Both the position numbers and the translations under genes were made by a program. A stretch of DNA of 9,006 nucleotides from Bacteroidales bacterium (GTDB lineage Bacteria; Bacteroidota; Bacteroidia; Bacteroidales; UBA12077), in contig JAUVLS010000034.1 in the NCBI GenBank assembly GCA_030600625.1, positions 1 to 9,006 of the forward strand. The letters are read 5' to 3'. The notes under the pieces were generated by a model, which had not been told where the DNA came from, did no database searches, and saw nothing but the letters and a program-made list of their open reading frames with translations. Below are positions 5,702-9,006 of the stretch, one piece after another. The number at the start of each line of letters is the position of its first letter. Within the stretch, counting starts at the first letter, position 1.

Positions 5702-8700
5702 ATGAAAACAAAACTCTTTACCTTTCTTGTTCTAGTTTTAGCATTAACTTTTTCGTGTTCAAAACAAAACAACACAGTAAAAGTAGTTGAAAAAAACTTT
5801 GCTGAAGAAATAACTATCACAAACAGTATAAATTTTACATTCAACAAAGATTTAGTTCCTGATTCACTTGTAAATATGTGGATCGATAATGAGCTTTTAA
5901 AAATTAAGCCTCATACAGATGGGAAATATATGTGGACTGCTAAAAACAAATTTGTGTTTGTTCCTGCGCAAGGATTTAAACCTGCTACTGATTTTACCTG
6001 CGAAATTAGCCCAAACATTCTCAAGTATATTCCAAATTTAAAACTAGCAAAGAAAAAATCATTTGCATTCCATACACCATATTTGTCTGTTTCCGATCTA
6101 AAAACAAATTGGTCAATGCCATCCAATCAAAATGAATCACTTCAAGTTAAAGTAAATATCCAATTTAATCAAAATGTTACTCCACAAGAAGTTGCCGAAC
6201 AACTGGACATTTCAATCGAAAATGAAACGTTTGGTTTTGAATTAGTTTCAAATGAGATCAGTAATAATGTAAGTTTTATAATTTCAGATATCGAAAATGA
6301 AGACAAAGACTTAAATGCTAAAATCACTATAAAAAAGGGTCTGGGAGCATTTAATGGAAGTATAAAAACTACGGAAGATTTCGAAGAAGATTTTCTTATT
6401 CCATCACCTTTTAAATTACTTATAAATGATGTACAAGCAAATCATGATGGTTCCGATGGTATAATAACAATTCATACTACTCAGGAAGTTAATATTAAAG
6501 ATATTAAGAATTTTATTACAATTGATCCATCCATAAGATATACAGTTGAAGCTTATCCAAGCTATTTTATTATTAAGAGTGATGAATTTAGCATGAATCA
6601 CAAATATGATTTATCACTAAAGGAAGGATTACTCGGTAAATTAGGAGGTAAATTAAAACAAGAATATTCTCAACCAATATCATTTGGAGAACTAAAACCA
6701 AGCATCCAATTTGTAAACAAAAAAGAATTTTACGTTTCGGGTAATGGAGCAAAAAATATAGAAGCGGCTATTGTTAATATTCCAAAAATAAGGGTGAAAA
6801 TTATTAAGATATACGAGAACAACATCGTTTCATACATTAAAAACTATAACTTTAGAAGTTATAATAATGATTATTATGATGATTACTATTATGATTATAA
6901 CAGAAATGACAATAGTAATTTAGGTGATGTGATTTATGAAAAAGAGATTGAAACAAAAACGTTACCTAGAAATGGGAATCATCAATTACTAAATCTTGAT
7001 TTTGAAGACAAGCTTTCCGATTATAATGGAATTTATTTAATTGAAATTTCGTCACCCGATAATTATTACTTAAAGGATAAAAAGTTAATTTCAATTTCGG
7101 ATATAGGAGTTATTGTAAAAGAAGGAGAAAATACTATCTCAGTTTTTGCAAATTCAATAAAAACTGCTGAACCTTTATCAGATGTTGAAATAAAATTTAT
7201 CGGAAGTAACAATCAAATAAATTCAACATTAAAAACAAATGCAGAAGGAATTGCTACTTATGAATTTTCTGAATTAATAGCTCCTGGCTTTAAAACAAAT
7301 TTAATTACAGTTCAACACAATAACGATTTTAATTTTATTCCATTAAGAAATACAAGAGTTGCTACATCACGTTTTGATGTGGGCGGAAATCATAAAAATC
7401 CATCAGGATTAGAAACTTTTATTTATGGAGACAGAGATATTTATCGTCCGGGAGAAACAATAAATATTTCGGCCATTATAAGAGATTACGAATGGGAAAC
7501 TCCAGGAGAATTACCGATAATCTTAAAAGTAATTACGCCTAATGGAAAAACCCTGAAAACTGTTAGAAAAATATTAAATAAGAATGGCGCATTTGAATCA
7601 CAAATTAAACTTCAACCAACTGCAAGTACAGGCTCCTACTCTGTAAATATTTTTACATCAAACAATATACTTATTGGCTCAAAACGTATCAAGGTTGAAG
7701 AGTTTATGCCAGATAGAATTAAAGTCAAGGTAGATATTGACAAAAAGGAATACAAGCCAGACGAGAATATTAATATAAGTTTTGAAGCTGTTAATTTCTT
7801 TGGGCCACCTGCTGCTAATCGAAATTATCAAATAGAATTATCAACAAAACGTAAGTACTTTTATCCGAAAGAAAACCGAGGATACAACTACCATATAGAA
7901 GGAGCAGAAAAATATTTTGAGAGAAAATATTGGGAAGGTAAAACAGATGAAGCGGGTCAGGGACAACAGAATTACAAAATCCCTGCTAGTTATAAAAATA
8001 TGGGAGTGTTACAATCCGATATTTATACTACGGTTTTCGATGAAACAGGAAGACCGGTTAATAGATTAAATAATGTTAATATCTACACACAAGATGTATT
8101 TCTTGGAATTAAATATCAAGGATATTATACAAAAACAGGGCAAGCAGTAAAAATAAATCTAATTGCTGTTGATAAGAACGGTAAAGCTTTAGATGAATAT
8201 AAAGCAAAAGTCAAATTAATAAAATATGAGTATAAAACTGTTCTTTCTAAATCTGGAAGTTATTTTAGATATCGTTCTGAGAAGATTGAAAAAATATTTG
8301 ATTTAAAAGCTATTACTTTAAAAGGAACAAGTTCAACTTATAGTTTTATTCCTGAATTTTCCGGAAATTATGAATTGCGGATTTCATTACCGGGTGCAGA
8401 AACTTATGTAAAAAGAAATATCTATGCTTATGGCTGGGGAAGTACAACTTACAGTTCTTTCCAGGTAGATAATGAAGGTCAAATTGATATTCAACTGGAT
8501 AAAGAAAAATACCTTGTTGGTGATAAGGCTAATGTAATATTAAAAGCTCCATTTTCCGGAAAAATGCTTGTTACTGTAGAAAGCAATAAGGTTCTAAAAC
8601 ATTTTTATGTAAATACTGATAAGCGGGCAGCTTCTTTTGAGCTAGATATTACCGAAAAACATATTCCTAATGTTTATATAACAGCGACATTATTCAGACC

Positions 8701-9006
8701 GCATAAAAAATCTGATATGCCTTTAACTGTAGCACATGGATTTGCTCCTGTCATGGTTGAAAATCCGGATAATGAAATACCTGTTACAATTTCTGCAGTA
8801 GAAAAATCTGAATCAAATAAAAAACAAATTATTAAAGTTAAAGCCAAACCAAATAGCGCATTAACAATAGCTGTAGTCGATGAAGGGATATTGCAAGTAA
8901 CCGGCTATAAAACTCCTGATCCATATAATTTCTTTTATCAAAGAAGAGCTCTTGAAGTAAATACTTATGACATTTACCCTTTTATTTTTCCTGAACTAGA
9001 AATGAT
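5702..9006 (+). CDS. Bacterial alpha-2-macroglobulin family lipoprotein (YfhM-like), N-terminal 1101 residues, cut by window edge
   Basis: Bacterial alpha-2-macroglobulins are large periplasmic lipoproteins thought to trap invading proteases. The frame is open from the ATG at 5702 to the right edge without a stop. Residues 1-19 form a lipoprotein signal (MKTKLF, hydrophobic core, then TFSC with Cys19 as the likely lipidated residue). No acidic surface-export signal follows Cys19, so a periplasm-facing location is inferred. Macroglobulin beta domains follow. The family hallmark DRDIYRPGE is at 577-585 (MG2/A2M_N region), VEEFMPDR at 665-672, and the bait-region domain runs from about residue 930 (LDKEKYLVGDKA) to AVVDEGILQVTGYKTPDP at 1057-1074. 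Relatives usually have about 1600-1900 residues, so the thioester/TED and C-terminal domains lie beyond the window. A Tyr/Asp/Asn-rich insert is at 381-406. It is divergent from pbpC, its known genomic partner. Confidence 0.95.
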   Translation, partial: MKTKLFTFLVLVLALTFSCSKQNNTVKVVEKNFAEEITITNSINFTFNKDLVPDSLVNMWIDNELLKIKPHTDGKYMWTAKNKFVFVPAQGFKPATDFTCEISPNILKYIPNLKLAKKKSFAFHTPYLSVSDLKTNWSMPSNQNESLQVKVNIQFNQNVTPQEVAEQLDISIENETFGFELVSNEISNNVSFIISDIENEDKDLNAKITIKKGLGAFNGSIKTTEDFEEDFLIPSPFKLLINDVQANHDGSDGIITIHTTQEVNIKDIKNFITIDPSIRYTVEAYPSYFIIKSDEFSMNHKYDLSLKEGLLGKLGGKLKQEYSQPISFGELKPSIQFVNKKEFYVSGNGAKNIEAAIVNIPKIRVKIIKIYENNIVSYIKNYNFRSYNNDYYDDYYYDYNRNDNSNLGDVIYEKEIETKTLPRNGNHQLLNLDFEDKLSDYNGIYLIEISSPDNYYLKDKKLISISDIGVIVKEGENTISVFANSIKTAEPLSDVEIKFIGSNNQINSTLKTNAEGIATYEFSELIAPGFKTNLITVQHNNDFNFIPLRNTRVATSRFDVGGNHKNPSGLETFIYGDRDIYRPGETINISAIIRDYEWETPGELPIILKVITPNGKTLKTVRKILNKNGAFESQIKLQPTASTGSYSVNIFTSNNILIGSKRIKVEEFMPDRIKVKVDIDKKEYKPDENINISFEAVNFFGPPAANRNYQIELSTKRKYFYPKENRGYNYHIEGAEKYFERKYWEGKTDEAGQGQQNYKIPASYKNMGVLQSDIYTTVFDETGRPVNRLNNVNIYTQDVFLGIKYQGYYTKTGQAVKINLIAVDKNGKALDEYKAKVKLIKYEYKTVLSKSGSYFRYRSEKIEKIFDLKAITLKGTSSTYSFIPEFSGNYELRISLPGAETYVKRNIYAYGWGSTTYSSFQVDNEGQIDIQLDKEKYLVGDKANVILKAPFSGKMLVTVESNKVLKHFYVNTDKRAASFELDITEKHIPNVYITATLFRPHKKSDMPLTVAHGFAPVMVENPDNEIPVTISAVEKSESNKKQIIKVKAKPNSALTIAVVDEGILQVTGYKTPDPYNFFYQRRALEVNTYDIYPFIFPELEM

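Noticed and set aside
5911..6601. Short minus-strand open frames opposite the macroglobulin gene
   Set aside because: The + strand frame is continuous across them and carries family motifs, so these are shadows.

Overview
The window looks like part of an AT-rich Bacteroidota chromosome, most likely a Bacteroidales/Marinilabiliales-type anaerobe or facultative anaerobe. This rests on base composition, the lack of purine-rich Shine-Dalgarno sequences before the starts, the style of the protein sequences and the gene content. The genus cannot be fixed from the sequence alone.

Region 1 (about 83-3096, + strand) is the end of a cobalamin operon: cobU, cobT, cobS, cobC. Together these are the four enzymes of nucleotide-loop assembly. 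CobU activates adenosylcobinamide (phosphate) to the GDP derivative, CobT makes alpha-ribazole phosphate from a lower-ligand base such as dimethylbenzimidazole, CobS joins the two, and CobC removes the phosphate. cobS and cobC overlap by one base. The cobU-cobT and cobT-cobS junctions carry three different short tandem arrays, all with a 7-bp period. One array runs into the coding end of cobU and supplies its stop codon; another runs up to the cobS start. I find these arrays the most unusual feature of the window. Only 82 bases lie upstream of cobU, so any cobalamin riboswitch or earlier cob genes are out of view.

Region 2 (3144-5477, - strand) is pbpC, a class A-like bifunctional peptidoglycan glycosyltransferase/transpeptidase with the C-terminal BiPBP_C domain. 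It converges on cobC with a 47-base gap.

Region 3 (5702 to the right edge, + strand) is the first 1101 codons of a large bacterial alpha-2-macroglobulin lipoprotein of the YfhM type. It is divergent from pbpC across a 224-base region (5478-5701). The pbpC/macroglobulin pairing is a known bacterial association, thought to combine protease trapping with cell-wall repair in the periplasm. Here the two genes are divergent rather than co-directional, and the space before the macroglobulin gene holds an imperfect direct repeat of about 23 bp spaced 33 bp apart, a plausible regulatory site. The window ends before the position where a thioester motif would lie.

The genes are ordinary, well-conserved families with intact catalytic motifs. 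I see no mobile element, CRISPR array, tRNA or rRNA. The unexplained signals are in the intergenic DNA.
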